Assembly (NCBI GenBank): GCA_009760855.2
Contig: WPIO01000215.1
Location: 188,001 to 245,000 of the forward strand
DNA: 57,000 bases
From: Cristatella mucedo
Taxonomy: Eukaryota; Bryozoa; Phylactolaemata; Cristatellidae
Direction of reading: 5' to 3'
Every line of letters begins with the position of its first letter. Position 1 is the first letter of the stretch. Positions 25,161-36,711 of this stretch are shown here, one piece after another. Under the pieces are notes generated by a model. It was not told the DNA's origin. It searched no databases and saw nothing but the letters and a program-made list of their open reading frames with translations. The position numbers were made by a program, and so were the translations under genes.

Positions 25161-25519
25161 CATTCTGGCTGTCAAGTGTACCGTTTAGAATATCGCGACT
25201 ATCGACCACTGCGCCCATCCACCATTCTAGCTAAAGCCGGGTCTAGCCCGAACGAGAACGCCGAGAAAGCGTTTGGGCGTTCACATGCAGCCCGGTCATA
25301 CCGGACGGGTGGAGTTTTTTTTTAACGACGTCACCACCGTGGATCAACCGTCGCCGCCGCCACGTACTTGGGCTAGTGGCTTAGGCTGCTCGAGGTTGCC
25401 TGCCTGCCTGCCTGCCTGCCCGCCCGCCCGAGGTTCAGCTTAGTGCTCGCGGTCGCACTCTGCGTCTCTGCTTTGGGCCCTTGGTGCCTGCCCATTGGCC
25501 AGCCCACGGCTGGTAAAAA
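25161..25519. other. No gene; short TGCC/CCCG array
   Basis: A tetranucleotide run of TGCC changing to CGCC lies at 25397-25430. CpG is fairly frequent. No other feature seen. Confidence 0.4.
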
Positions 25520-25675
25520 AATACTAGCCGATTTAACAGCCTCCTTTTGGATAGCGGCAGAAGAGCCTTAAAGGCTATCGCCGAAGCCCGCAGCGACAAC
25601 AAAGGATCGCCAGCCGCAGGATTCGAACCTACAGCATTGGGACCGAGGTCGCGAAGAACAACCGTCTTAGTGTAC
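25520..25675 (-). mobile_element. SINE1, minus strand
   Basis: The 3' end lies at the low coordinate (ATACTAGCCGATTTAACAGC) and the B box GGTTCGAATCC-like sequence at about 25619-25629. GCGGCAGAAGAGCC and GACAACAAAGGATCGCC match the other copies. About 360 bp separate it from the preceding copy in the same orientation. Confidence 0.85.
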
Positions 25676-25929
25676 CGTCACGGCTCACAGTACATCTCCG
25701 CTAGAGAGATATGTTCGATCGGATTCTGCTGCCAGTCGATCAGGCCCAGGTCTATGGAAAAGCGTCACCTGATGCTTTCCCGTCCACTTCGCAGCCGGCT
25801 GCGAATATATAATAATAAAAAGGTAATAATAAAAATATAACATAATACAATATAATACAATAGACTCTATTATAGATGCTTGCTCGCTTTGGCTTGCTTG
25901 ATACAGCGCCTGTACCTCACCCTTCGGTA

Positions 25930-26036
25930 TGAATTCTCTTGCATTTGTAAAAGGCCTGGATGGGTATTAAGTTCTCTTAAGGTGCAGCGAACACATTGCT
26001 ATCACTTTTATTATTATTTTTTATTATTATTATTAG
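25930..26036 (+). mobile_element. SINE2-type tail remnant with (ATT)n
   Basis: GCCTGGATGGGTATTAAGTT and CTCTTAAGGTGC resemble the SINE2 tail; about 40 bases further on lie ATT repeats ending near 26036. No head is recognised. Confidence 0.5.
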
Positions 26037-26148
26037 CTAAGCCTTCGAAAAATGTGCGGAAAAATCTAACATGCTTCGTTGTGGTATTGGTGGTTCCAGT
26101 GAGGAAGGACACGACCAGATTCAGAGCAGATATGGCATGGCTATGGAG

Positions 26149-26200
26149 TAGCTCAGAGTAGCTTTGGATAGCACCGGAATAGCTCAGAGTAGCTATGGAT
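26149..26200. repeat. Two copies of a 21-bp unit
   Basis: TAGCTCAGAGTAGCT followed by TTGGAT or ATGGAT occurs at 26149-26169 and 26180-26200, 31 bp apart. Confidence 0.7.
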
Positions 26201-26266
26201 CTACACTATAAAAGATTCAGAACGCTAGCTTTGCCTCTTCCACTGGAACACATTTTAATGCTGACC

Positions 26267-26394
26267 GTAATATTAACGACTGACGCCTATAGGCGTCGTA
26301 CTCGGTCCAACATCGAGTCTCCTGCTACCGGTAATATTAACGACTGACGCCTATAGGCGTCGTACTCGGTCCAACATCGAGTCTCCTGCTACCG
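26267..26394. repeat. Exact 64-bp tandem duplication with palindrome
   Basis: Two copies (26267-26330 and 26331-26394) that I find identical base for base. Each contains the perfect 16-bp palindrome GACGCCTATAGGCGTC (26282-26297 and 26346-26361). The identity suggests a recent event or an assembly duplication. Confidence 0.95.
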
Positions 26395-26529
26395 AGTTTA
26401 GTTTAGCAGTTAGCGCTAAATTACAAAATAGGCTGTTGCATCGTGGTCACTGGGGCACTAATAAGTGAACGAAACCTGTAACACTGTCGCATTATTGCCC
26501 AAGCAAAGGCTATGGCTATGGTTCTCGCC

Positions 26530-26955
26530 CCTGCTCTTTGGAATCAGTGAGTTCAAGTGCTAGTGTCAACATGACATTTGTGCATTCCTCCCCATAAACA
26601 CCGTTGGCGACAGAAGCCTTAGCTCGGCAGGTCCTAGATTGTAAAATTCGCTTCCACGATTCTTACGAAACGACAACTACTCCCCAGCTACCAACTATGG
26701 GTCATCCTGTCTAGCAGTTCTGAGCTGCTACTTCTATGCTACTCTCTACCCCAACTGCTCTCCTAACTCTGCTATGCTTCTCACTTTCTCTTTGTTTCGT
26801 GAGATGATGTCTGTTGGCTACCGAATGCGTACCGAAAGCCACTTAGGCTGTGTGTGCTTTTCAAAACTCTCCTGCGTGACACCCAAATAGTCTTTGTGGC
26901 TTTGTGGAGTTACAGACAGAGATACATAACAATAGATTACATTGAATTACATTAT
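26530..26955 (+). mobile_element. LINE B fragment
   Basis: Aligns by eye with the copy at 42813-43290: GTTGGCGACAGAAGC, AGGTCCTAGA, CTACTTCTATGCTACTC, TGTTGGCTACCGAATGCGTA and the 3' end TTTGTGGAGTTACAGACAGA. It ends in ATTACATT-type repeats. 5'-truncated with frameshifts. Confidence 0.85.
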
Positions 26956-29900
26956 ACTTGATTTTCCTGCAGGCATAGTGATATTTCTTTAGGTTGTCTA
27001 GCTCTAAGTAAATCCGGACTACGGCTCAGCTAGACATTGCAAAATGCTGTAACAATGAATCTTTGTTGTTCTTGTGCTGCAGCTTTTCATATGATCCAGT
27101 GTCAAGGTCTTTACCTAAGTAGCCAGCATTTCTTGCTATCCCTACGAGTAAGTAGCCTAATTTGAGGCGTCTTGCTCCAGCAGTCACGTGGCCAGGATGC
27201 TGTGAGTTATAGTATCCCACAAGCAGTGAGGCAATGGGACAGTGGGACATATTATATCAGTTTCGGGTGGCGTTTTCAATACAAACACGTTCACCTGGCC
27301 TTGAATTGTCCACTGAAGCTTACACTGAGCCACCGGAGTTATTCCGTATCCGACTTCACTGAAGAGTTGTTTGCAAACTGTTTGCAGGCCAAGTTTCTCC
27401 CCGATTATGTTTCAACAGCTACCTTGGCAAGAATGTATGAGTTTCTAGAACCTCTACGGCCCATGAATGCGGTTGATGAACTGACAATAACGTGGAGCAG
27501 GACAGGTGCTCGTTAAATTGCACGAAAAACCTTCAATTGGGCTAAATGCACGAAACACCAACACTTGGTAAATGAAGAGTAGCCATGGTCGCGTGACCCG
27601 CCAGGTGCTGTTATGACTGCCAGTAAAAAGCAGATCCGTAAGTGAGCAACAGCTCTAGATAGCTTGCAGTGTGACAAGAAGAAAGAATGCATGGTGAACG
27701 TTAACAGACTTTCGAATTAAATAAGGAACACAAATGTTTAATTAGGCAGAACTAATTGTAAGCTAAGCACTGTCCTCTCGATCCCATATGTAGCTTGGGC
27801 AGACACGAGCTGCTTCGGTCGTGACATCTCTAGACAGTTTAGCAAGCAAGAGCCTACGATGCGCTGATGTCTAAAGCAATCTGCCCTACCTGCTATGGCC
27901 GCTCACCTATCCTTAACAAATCTACGGTTAAGGAAATCCTTTCAGAAATGAGGGGATCGTAGCAATAAGGACGCGAATGCAGCTGCAGGTGCTGTAACCT
28001 ATACACTTATAGGTCCACTCCCGAGCTAGCTTTTGAGACCAAGTTATCTAGTAGACAAGACGCTAGGCACGGACAGCTTAAAACGGTCCTCTTTTTATCG
28101 TAATACATATAAAAACGTTGAGCGGCTGCTGCAGCAGCCTCCTCTTTCGGTGGCAGCAGATCAGTGGCAGCAGACGTCGGACGCGACTGGCAAGTGAGAC
28201 TCGACTGATAGCCTGGGTCGTCGAGGATAGGAGAAATAGTAAGCTGTCACTAACCTATTAGTCGGTCCAGTTTAGTTGGAGAGAGACGTCCTGGTAGTAC
28301 AGACTTGTGGGGGGGATTCGTGTCGTGCTTGCATAGGCTGGGAGGATTCTCGTCGTGCAAGAATAGGCGAGTAGAGGATCTAGGTAACACGATCACTTGC
28401 CATTGGTGATCTTCGGCTGCTTTTATTTGAGCAGGGACAGAGAGCTCGACACCCATGTTTACGGTGCTGAAAGTACTTGATCCCGGAACTTGAGTAAACA
28501 AGTGCACAGTGCAACTATTTCTAGTTGTCGCAAGACAGGCAGGGCTGCAGAAACGAACGACGACAATGCGATGCTGACAAGCACGACGTTGAGTAACATG
28601 CAGCTGAAAAGTAGCTCTGCTTTCATTTCCGCTTATATAGTGATGGACCTGAGCTGGGCAGGTATCCGATACGAGCTCATCATGCCTCGAAGAGTCTGAT
28701 ACGATTAGCCGTAGCCTCACCTCATGCCTACGTTGCCCTAGTCAGTGGCCTTCTAAGCACAACACGCAGGGGAAGCCTGGGAAGCCAACTAAAGATTCAA
28801 ATCTGCATCCATCCCCACTCTGTTATCTTTCTAAAGCCATTGCTAGCTTACTTTCATGCCGGTTTTTAGCCAAGGAGAACACACAGAAGGATGCTAACAA
28901 CTGAATCCTTCTGGGAACTTTCCGGATGCTATGGTTTCTTTATTGTGTCTGCCTTCCGTTAGGTAGCCGTTTAAAACCAGCAATGGTGGTAGAAATCGCT
29001 AACTCATCACCATCTTCATGTCCTAGCCACTGGTGGGTAACAGAAGATGCAACTGGGGCATACTTGACGAGATCGACTCGAATCCTGGCATGCAACAGGC
29101 AAAACGCAGCAAGCAAATGCCAGTTGAGTCCAATTTGGTCTCCGACCTAGATAGTTACCGCGGGACCAAAACTGAGCATGACCAGCGTGAGATGCTGAAT
29201 GCCTCTCAGCTGGAGGGCCGCAGTAGCACTTAAGTGTGTTCTCCTCACCTGTCTATGGTCAGATCACACTTTAGAAGAAGCAACTCTACCGATGCAGGAA
29301 TCCTAGCTGTAAACACCAGCTGGCAGCTCCAGAGGTCCGAGCGATAGCGATTGTCGGGCTTAGGAAGTCTACCCACCTCTAACCAGGCCTGCTGTCTAGA
29401 AATAATTGACTGAGGTTACAGCCGTGGCCACAGGCATTACGACAGCCATCTATCGGAACTAATCATAGCAGCATTGATTTGAAATGGATGACTCAGAGTG
29501 GTATTCACTGTAGAAAGTCGCTCTGCCGGCTAGACAGAGTTGAACTGGATGAGACCCACGACTCCTGCTCCCTTAGCTTGCCTGTCTCAGCCTTCAGGTG
29601 CTAAAGTAAACTGCCCTAGCTAGCCATAGGCAGCACTTGCTTAATGAGCCACGATTGTTTAAACATCAAGTTTTGTGAGGCTCCAGGTCGGTGCCTGACT
29701 ACACTAGGGTGCCATTCTGATGGCACTCTGGCCAGTGCCAGCCAATTCATTTACCCTTCTCCTACAAGCTGTCGAGTTTAGTGTGATCATGGTTGGTTAG
29801 TGGTGGGGGTAGTGGTTCAGCAGCAGCAGCAGCAGAAGCAGCAGCAGGTATGACCGGCCGACCACCGCCATGCCAGCCCCAGCAAGCTCGAGTAGGCTAA

Positions 29901-30301
29901 TAACGATCAGCTTGTCATTTATATAGAACTCTAAAAGAGCTTGATCTCTCATTCCTGCATTTTGCAGATTGGCTCTCTAATCCCTTCCTGTTATCCCTGA
30001 TTGACTTCTTGATCCTCCCTCCCACGGTCGGTCTTTCAACGACACTAATTCGTTTCCACTTGCGCCGGAATGTATAGGGGTGCTGCCCTGCTCACACGCG
30101 ACTCCCTCATTTCATAGGCTCCTCAGCCATAGGGTCTGTTGAAATTATGCCGTATGGGCTCCCACCTTCTCTGGCTCTGAAGATACTCAAGGGCCAACTC
30201 CCAAGCGACCGCACGATGATCTCATTCATCTACCTCTTTCTATTGTATTTCGTTTGGTGCGGCTCCAGCCATTTGAATCCCGTAGAAGATTTGGCTATGT
30301 G
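26956..30301. other. Long stretch without recognisable gene
   Basis: About 3.3 kb. A 114-codon plus frame (27172-27516) and a 156-codon minus frame (28250-28720) are open, but neither has a motif I recognise. A TATA-like CATATAAAAACG lies at about 28106, beside a CpG-richer patch, without a convincing downstream gene. A CAG patch lies at 29818-29848. No LINE or SINE of the local families found. Confidence 0.4.
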
Positions 30302-30304
30302 CAG

Positions 30305-30358
30305 CACATTTCTCTTTGCACATTTCTCTTTGCAGATTGCACATTTCTCTTTGCAGAT
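30305..30358. repeat. Short tandem repeat, three copies of a 14-21 bp unit
   Basis: CATTTCTCTTTGCA occurs three times in a row, the last two followed by GATTGCA or GATAC. Confidence 0.85.
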
Positions 30359-30677
30359 ACAGAGAGCACAGCATGTCAATGAACTACGAGCTGTTTAGGT
30401 GCTCATGGATGTCATAGCTAAGCTCGAAGTCGAACGCTGACCTATTGGTGCAGCTAGGACTACTTTGCTTAAAGGCCCCTTCCTCATTGCTGCTGTGGGC
30501 AGTTTGTAAAAGGTGGGGGCGGAGCGGCTGCCGGTGCTGCCTTGGCCACTGCTGCTGTCGCTGCTGCATTTTCCTGGTCAGCTAGTTGGTCGAGGGGCAA
30601 TGCAATGCATCTCCATCGGCAATACCACAAGGCCGCAAGAACTAGATGGGTGGAGAGTTTTATATTGTGCACCCAGG

Positions 30678-31045
30678 GCCTAAGCAGCTTTCGGTGTGCA
30701 TTCGGTAGTCAACAGACTTAATCTCAGACAGCAAAGAGAAAGTGGGAAGTATATCTGAGTCAGAAGAGCAGTTGAGGTGGTGAGTGGCATGGAAGTACTA
30801 GCTCGGAACGCCTGAAAAGAATATGCGATGGTCAACAGAGGAGAGTAGATACTATTGCTTAAGGACTGTTAAAGAGAACTCGTCAGTCTAGGGCCTGCAA
30901 ACCAAAAGCATCTGTCGCCGAAGTCTTCAAGCGTATGAATGGAGCAGCTAGTTTATTGTCCATGAGGACCTGAGGGGTCGAGGTGGCTGAAACTGGAGCA
31001 GCAGCAGCAGTTCAGCTAAGTACGATGCGATGCGGCCAAGTGAAG
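30678..31045 (-). mobile_element. LINE B fragment, minus strand
   Basis: Antisense to the copy at 42813: GCCTAAGCAGCTTTCGGT, CATTCGGTAGTCAACAGACT, AAAGAGAAAGTGGGAAG, then TCTGTCGCCGAAGTC and TTATTGTCCATGAGGACCTG. The first part of the match (30678) lies inside the family 3' region, so the outermost 3' end is missing. Confidence 0.8.
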
Positions 31046-31780
31046 GGCAATTAGCTGCTGATCAGTTGCTGTTCCCGACCTCCAGTCTGATTAAGCACTG
31101 ATTGCAATAGACAAGAGCAAAGTGCTGATCATGCAAGGGCCCTTTGCTGTACCGATGCAGCAGCCATGCTGCGATTCGTTGACGTAATAAGGTCGTAGCA
31201 GCTGCCTGACGCCGAGCTGCTAATAGGGGGCGGCAGAAGAAAGGGGCCATCACTATTCGGCTGCCGGCCCTACGGCAGCATTGGCACAGCATGGAGCTCT
31301 TACTGACAGGAGGTCATTAAGTATTGTCACTATTGAGTACTAGTAGCATTGAGCAAATGACAGTACAGGCACATACTAGTTATGAGCACAAAGTGATTAG
31401 TTCAGCCATCGGCTCCTGTCTAACCATTTAAGCAGTAGCTGCCTACACTGGTCAGCAGCTGTTGAGCATTGCTATGGCAGCTGCTGCTGTTCAATCCTCT
31501 CTGAGGTGTTGCAATGCTAACACAGGCAATAACATGGAGCAGCAAAAGCTTGTCGTTGCCGACCTTAACTGCTGCTTGATACCTCTGCAGCTGCTGCAGC
31601 CATCTGCTTGACTGGGTCGACAGTTTTACACGAACTTTCGCATCACTAAAATTTCCCATCGTGACTTCCCACAGCAACGTGTGCTGTCCTTAAAATACTA
31701 ATAATGAAATACTCCATTGTCATTACATGCTTGACTAATATTTTGGCTCAGAAAGCAGCTCACACGTTCAGAAATAAAAT
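31046..31780. other. No recognisable gene
   Basis: Short frames only. No repeat family recognised. Confidence 0.4.
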
Positions 31781-31826
31781 AGGTAGATAGATAAATACAT
31801 AGATAGATAGATAAATAGATAGAAAT
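31781..31826. repeat. GATA-type microsatellite
   Basis: TAGA/GATA units with AAAT interruptions. Confidence 0.9.
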
Positions 31827-31840
31827 AGACAGCTTCTTGC

Positions 31841-31978
31841 CTTGATCGTCTCCTCGATAGTGTACGGTCCTCCTGCAGAGGACGTGGCCTGCGCACTGCT
31901 GGATCCAGCCGCAGTAGCCGAGGTGACTGCGTATGTGCCCTGACGCCTCTGTGCACTTCCTTTGCTATAGTCAGCCAT
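31841..31978 (-). CDS. Possible first coding exon, 46 codons
   Basis: The minus-strand ATG at 31978 has G at -3 and G at +4, a good initiation context. It opens MADYSKGSAQRRQGTYAVTS, then a Ser/Ala/Gly stretch and GGPYTIEETIK. Right after this the DNA reads AAG|GCAAGA, which resembles the GC-type minor splice donor, and next comes the GATA microsatellite, which would then be intronic. Composition is ordinary and not repeat-driven. I recognise no family and see no second exon in the next kilobases to the left. A chance frame is possible. Confidence 0.25.
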
Positions 31979-32149
31979 TTCAGGTGCAGCCAAATTGTAT
32001 CTTCTTGTAAGAGATCCTCACCGAAGTACGAAGCCTTTGGATTGCAGACTTGTTGCACTCCTATTCTCCTCGAAATCGCTACAGCGGCAAACGGGCAGAC
32101 CTAAAGGTTGTCTGACAATCAGATGTGCATGGTGTGAAGTCAAGGTCAG

Positions 32150-32300
32150 CTGATACAACTGCCTCATTTACTTGGCACCAGAAGAGCCTTGGCGGTCATC
32201 ATGCCAGTTGCAGCGGGCAATAAAAGACAGCCTGCTGCAAGACTCGTACCCACGACGTGATTAGTGAAGATCGAGAGACCAAACCCTGGGCTGGTATGCC
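32150..32300 (-). mobile_element. SINE1, diverged, minus strand
   Basis: CAGAAGAGCCTTGGCGGTCA, GCGGGCAATAAAAGACAGCC and a B-box remnant in ACTCGTACCCACGAC match the SINE1 body order on the minus strand. Confidence 0.65.
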
Positions 32301-33409
32301 GATACTAACTACTACTCCATTCATTTGCTATTAGCCACTAAGTCATACTTGCACATGCACACGTGCATGCATGCTTAGATGCATTCTGGGACGAATGCTA
32401 GCACCGCGTGAGGCAAGTCGGTGTGCCCACATGCTACAGATGAGAACTGCAGTAGAAAGTTTGACAAGCGTGAAGGCGCACGCAGGACGCCCTCTCTGGC
32501 TTGTTAATTGATGCAATACTGATACAAATTGGCGTATTCTTGCAATGCCGTGAGAGAACTGAAACTCTATTTGCTAGCTTCCTAAAGGCTTTAAAAAAGC
32601 ATATACAATGAATGGCTTGTGATAACTACCTGCACAGTTGCAGCACACGTAATTGTATTAAGGACGATTTACAAGGTTGTCATGTGGGTTTCTAGTTGTG
32701 TGCTCAGGGGCTGACCAGTTAAAAAAAGCGTGTGCTATTGCAGCGTAAATATACACATAAAGCACGATTCAAGTGGGTGAAGTAATCGTGGAACAAGTGG
32801 GTTTTCAGCTTAGCGTCTATCGAAGGGTGACTCCCTCGGTGGCTTGGTGCTAGTCTTTAGCAGGTTACGGCTGTAGGTGCTTCTTGCTTGAAAAATGAGA
32901 CGAACTCTAACCTAAATTACACTAGGATCGCTAGATGAGGTACTTATTCAAAAGCGGAAGCTGCGATGATACAGGGTCGATGTGAATACTTTTGGATCAT
33001 GACTCAGTGGATAATTATGATCTTTGATAAGATTGTTTGGGCTTTAGCCAAGATAGATTAATATGACATACAATAACAACTAGTATGACATACTCACATA
33101 TTCCAGTAGATGGACAGGCAGTCTCAATCTTTTGCATTTCGGTTAAAGCTTACTCTGAGTAGACTAAGCTATCGTAAACAATAGGGGTACTGGAGGTGAC
33201 TGCATGCTGCCAAGAAAACGGAATCGGATGTTCAAAACTTAGTACTGACTCGAGTTGACTGGATGCAGCAGTGAGAGAATATTTAATAGAGAGCATAACA
33301 TTTAATGCGAGCCACGCATGTATCAGAGCCTCATAGAACATGACTTGAGCAAAGCCTCAAATTGAAATGTAAAAGCTCAAAATGTCACAAACTTTGACAA
33401 TAATAACAC
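32301..33409. other. No recognisable gene
   Basis: AT-richer DNA with short frames only and no recognised repeat. Confidence 0.4.
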
Positions 33410-33466
33410 ATTTTTACAGCACCCTATACAATCTATTTCTAGGCACTTCACATGTATAGAAAAGCT
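33410..33466 (-). mobile_element. SINE2/LINE A-type tail remnant
   Basis: AGCACCCTATACAATC and TTTCTAGGCACTTCACAT are antisense versions of the shared 3' tail. Solitary. Confidence 0.5.
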
Positions 33467-33477
33467 TGTCAATTTTT

Positions 33478-33870
33478 ATAATAACAATAATGATAATAAT
33501 GATAACAATAATAATATCTTTTATTTGCACCCTTAGATAACTTAATCTCTTTCTAGGCACTTAACATATAATTAACAATAACATGCAGTGTCAGCATGCA
33601 CAAGCACACAATAACAATTCATATGGACTCATCGCATGCTGCGAGGATTAGGTTAATTTTTAGCTTATTTTTTAACGCTATTATGTCACAGGGTGTCATT
33701 AAGTGAGTTGGTAGTGAACTCCAGGCTTTGGTAGCATATTAACTCTTGGCATGGTCTATTTGAGTCAGATAAGTGGGTACTAATAAACCAAGCCTTATTT
33801 AGATTTCAGGTAAGAGTTCGAATACGTTTAGCTAGGCCGGAGCAAGAGAATGCAGGGACTAAAGAGAGAT
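33478..33870 (-). mobile_element. LINE A 3' fragment, minus strand
   Basis: AAT-rich tail (33480-33520), the hairpin region (TTAATCTCTTTCTAGGCACT), the CAGTGTCAGCATGCACAAGC segment and the antisense of the family's WNSL-like motif (AACTCCAGGCTTTGG near 33720). Heavily decayed upstream. Confidence 0.75.
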
Positions 33871-34762
<892 letters not shown>

Positions 34763-35099
34763 CAGCAGCAAGTCTGCAAGTAAGACCAGCAAGTAAGCAG
34801 CCAGGGAGGTATGCCAGATCTAGATTTCAATTTCAGAGATGCATTTTAGGAGAGAAAACACCACGCTGTCATCACCAGAAAGACCTCAACGATCTGATCC
34901 GTGATCATAGTCTTACCAAGTCCAAGTCTGAGATTTTGACACCTAGGCTCAAGAGGTGGAGCTTGCTACAGGAAAGTATGAAAGTAGATCGTAAAAAGCA
35001 TAACCAGCTTTTTTCCAACTTCTTCAGCGAGCAAGAAATGTTGTGCCTCCTTAACAATTAGACCAGTCTCTTTGAGGCTATATAAATTACCCGTACTCT

Positions 35100-35260
35100 G
35101 ACTTAAGTGCACCTATTCAGCTGGTTTGGTGCAGCTGTTAAGGTACTCTCCCCGACAAAGGTCTGGCTGAGGTCACGGGCTCGAGCCCCGAGGCATATGT
35201 GAAGCGCCTGAATAGTGATTAATTTCTCTTAGGGCGCTATACAAATGAATTATATATAAA
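35100..35260 (+). mobile_element. SINE2 inserted in the pseudogene
   Basis: tRNA-like head GCTGGTTTGGTGCAGC, B box GGGCTCGAGCCCC (35178-35190), then the tail GAAGCGCCTGAATAGTGATT, TTCTCTTAGGGCGCTATAC and an AT-rich end. It lies exactly between pseudogene segments 1 and 2. Confidence 0.85.
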
Positions 35261-35860
35261 GAAACTTCCCTGAGGAGCCTCAAAGTTGTGCTGCTTTATT
35301 ACAGAAACAACTGTACATCTCTGCCTATAGCTCGTTGCCCTCAATGGGGTTTACAATGGCTGAAAGATTGTTGGATACTTCAAAACTGTGTCGTTCATGA
35401 TAGATTTCCAGCAGGGTTTCATAATGTTTCCTTATTTTTCTTTGGCCACGACAAAGCCGGGACACGAAGACTCGATATCAACGAAGGAACTGGCACCAGC
35501 CCACCGAGATCTCTGTAGGGAAGAACAATAGGACGCTGGCGCCACTAGTTAACCCCCAGAAGGTGGTGATGCTAAAGTCACACAACAAGTTAGGCCTCGA
35601 CAAGGAATCTATCTCTGCTCTAGACAATAAGTCAGCAGCTTTCAAGTATACCCGTGCTGTCCTTCCGCAGGTGTCGGAGGCAAAGGTCAAAGTGGGTATG
35701 TTCGGACACCGTATAAAGATGATCATAGGGTGTGAGCAATCCCCTGAGAAGCTGAGAGCAAGATAGAAAGCGCCGTCGAAGCGATTCGATGCACGTTTGA
35801 TGGCTTTCTGAGTAGCCGCAAGGCTGAAACTATAAAGCAGCTGGTTCTCATAAAGAACTA

Positions 35861-36134
35861 AACGTATCTCCGTCAGTAACTCGACAAAGTCATAAAGACC
35901 ACGTGGGTGTTACGCAGGAGAGTTTTGTATAGCTCACTCACAGCCTAAGCGGCTTTCGGTACGCATTCGGTAGCCAACAGACTTCGTCTCACGCAACAAA
36001 GAGAAAGTGGGAAGCATAGCAGAGTCAGGAGAGCAGTTGAGGTAGTGAGTAGCATTGAAGTAGCAGTTCAGGACCGCTGAAAAAGATGTGCCACAGTCGG
36101 CAGTTGGAGAGTAGTTGTCGTTGCGTAAGAATTA
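35861..36134 (-). mobile_element. LINE B inserted in the pseudogene, minus strand
   Basis: The 3' end of the LINE is at 35861 (ACGTATCTCCGTCAGTAACT, antisense of the family end), followed by CTCACTCACAGCCTAAGCGG and TAGCCAACAGACTTCGTC; it is 5'-truncated at about 36134. Flanks AAAGAACTAAA and TAAGAATTAAA are similar and could be a target-site duplication, though part of the right one may be LINE sequence. Confidence 0.85.
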
Positions 36135-36245
36135 AAGCCTAAATGGAAGCTTCGGATGAATGTCCGTCAAAGTTCGCATCGTTGATGCTCATCTTGACAA
36201 ATTCAGCGAGAACACCGGAGCTTATTCAGAGGAGCAATGTCAAGG

Positions 36246-36711
36246 TAAGCACTTTTACTACTGCATACTGAACTTTAAACGCCGTTACCAAATCAAGTAG
36301 TTTACCAAAAATAATTAGAAACCACGATTGGTGGCTCCTTCAAAAGGGCAATTTACATAATAGCAGCAAAGCTAGAACATCTACCCGGTAATGAACCCTG
36401 TAATGCCTAGAGTAAATAAAGGTTTCATTTAATCCATAATGCTGTGCTTAAGAACTAAATGTGAGCCGTGAGTTATGAAGCTGTCAATTTTTCATCGGAA
36501 ACGGGCTGATTTCAAGTTAATCACTGCCGTGATCACAAAAGCTATGTTTTTAGCAATTGTTGGCCATTTTCTAGGACAATAAAATGTAAGCAAATTAAGA
36601 AATAATACTCACTACAAACGGACAAAATAAAATTCTTATAGTGCTATTCTGTTCCAAAGTGACCTTTTATTAGATTACCTCAACGGGTCTAGTCAAGTTT
36701 GCCTTCTTTCT
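36246..36711. other. No recognisable gene
   Basis: AT-richer DNA. If the pseudogene kept its introns, this would start with one. Confidence 0.35.

Larger units (their letters stand above)
34876..36245 (+). pseudogene. Broken copy of an uncharacterised dispersed protein family
   Basis: Five collinear segments read as one protein. (1) 34876-35058: KDLNDLIRDHSLTKSKSEIL, then RLKRWSLLQESM and LFSNFFSEQEM. (2) From 35261: SLRSLKVVLLYYRNN and PIAR, then PAGFHNVSLFFFGHDKAG. (3) From 35518: LVNPQKV, HNKLGLDKE, SAAFKYTRAVLPQVSEAKVK. (4) 35758-35859: ESAVEAIRCTFDGFLSSRKA. (5) From 36172: DAHLDKFSENTGAYSEEQ. From memory this order, ending in a HAHLD..N.GAYSEEQGERFHQD region, matches multi-copy uncharacterised proteins predicted in arthropods, cnidarians and other animals. 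I know of no proven function; a mobile or transposon-derived origin is plausible. Stops at 35059, 35516 and 35764 and several frameshifts break it. A SINE2 separates segments 1 and 2, and a LINE B separates 4 and 5. A splice donor (CAAG|GTAAGC) follows segment 5 at 36245. Confidence 0.75.

Noticed and set aside
28080-28330. TATA box, CpG-rich patch and GTGGCAGCAG repeats suggesting an LTR with a primer-binding site
   Set aside because: I could not find a matching second LTR, terminal TG...CA ends or any gag/pol sequence.
29066-29100. B-box-like GATCGACTCGAATCC
   Set aside because: No A box and no SINE body around it.
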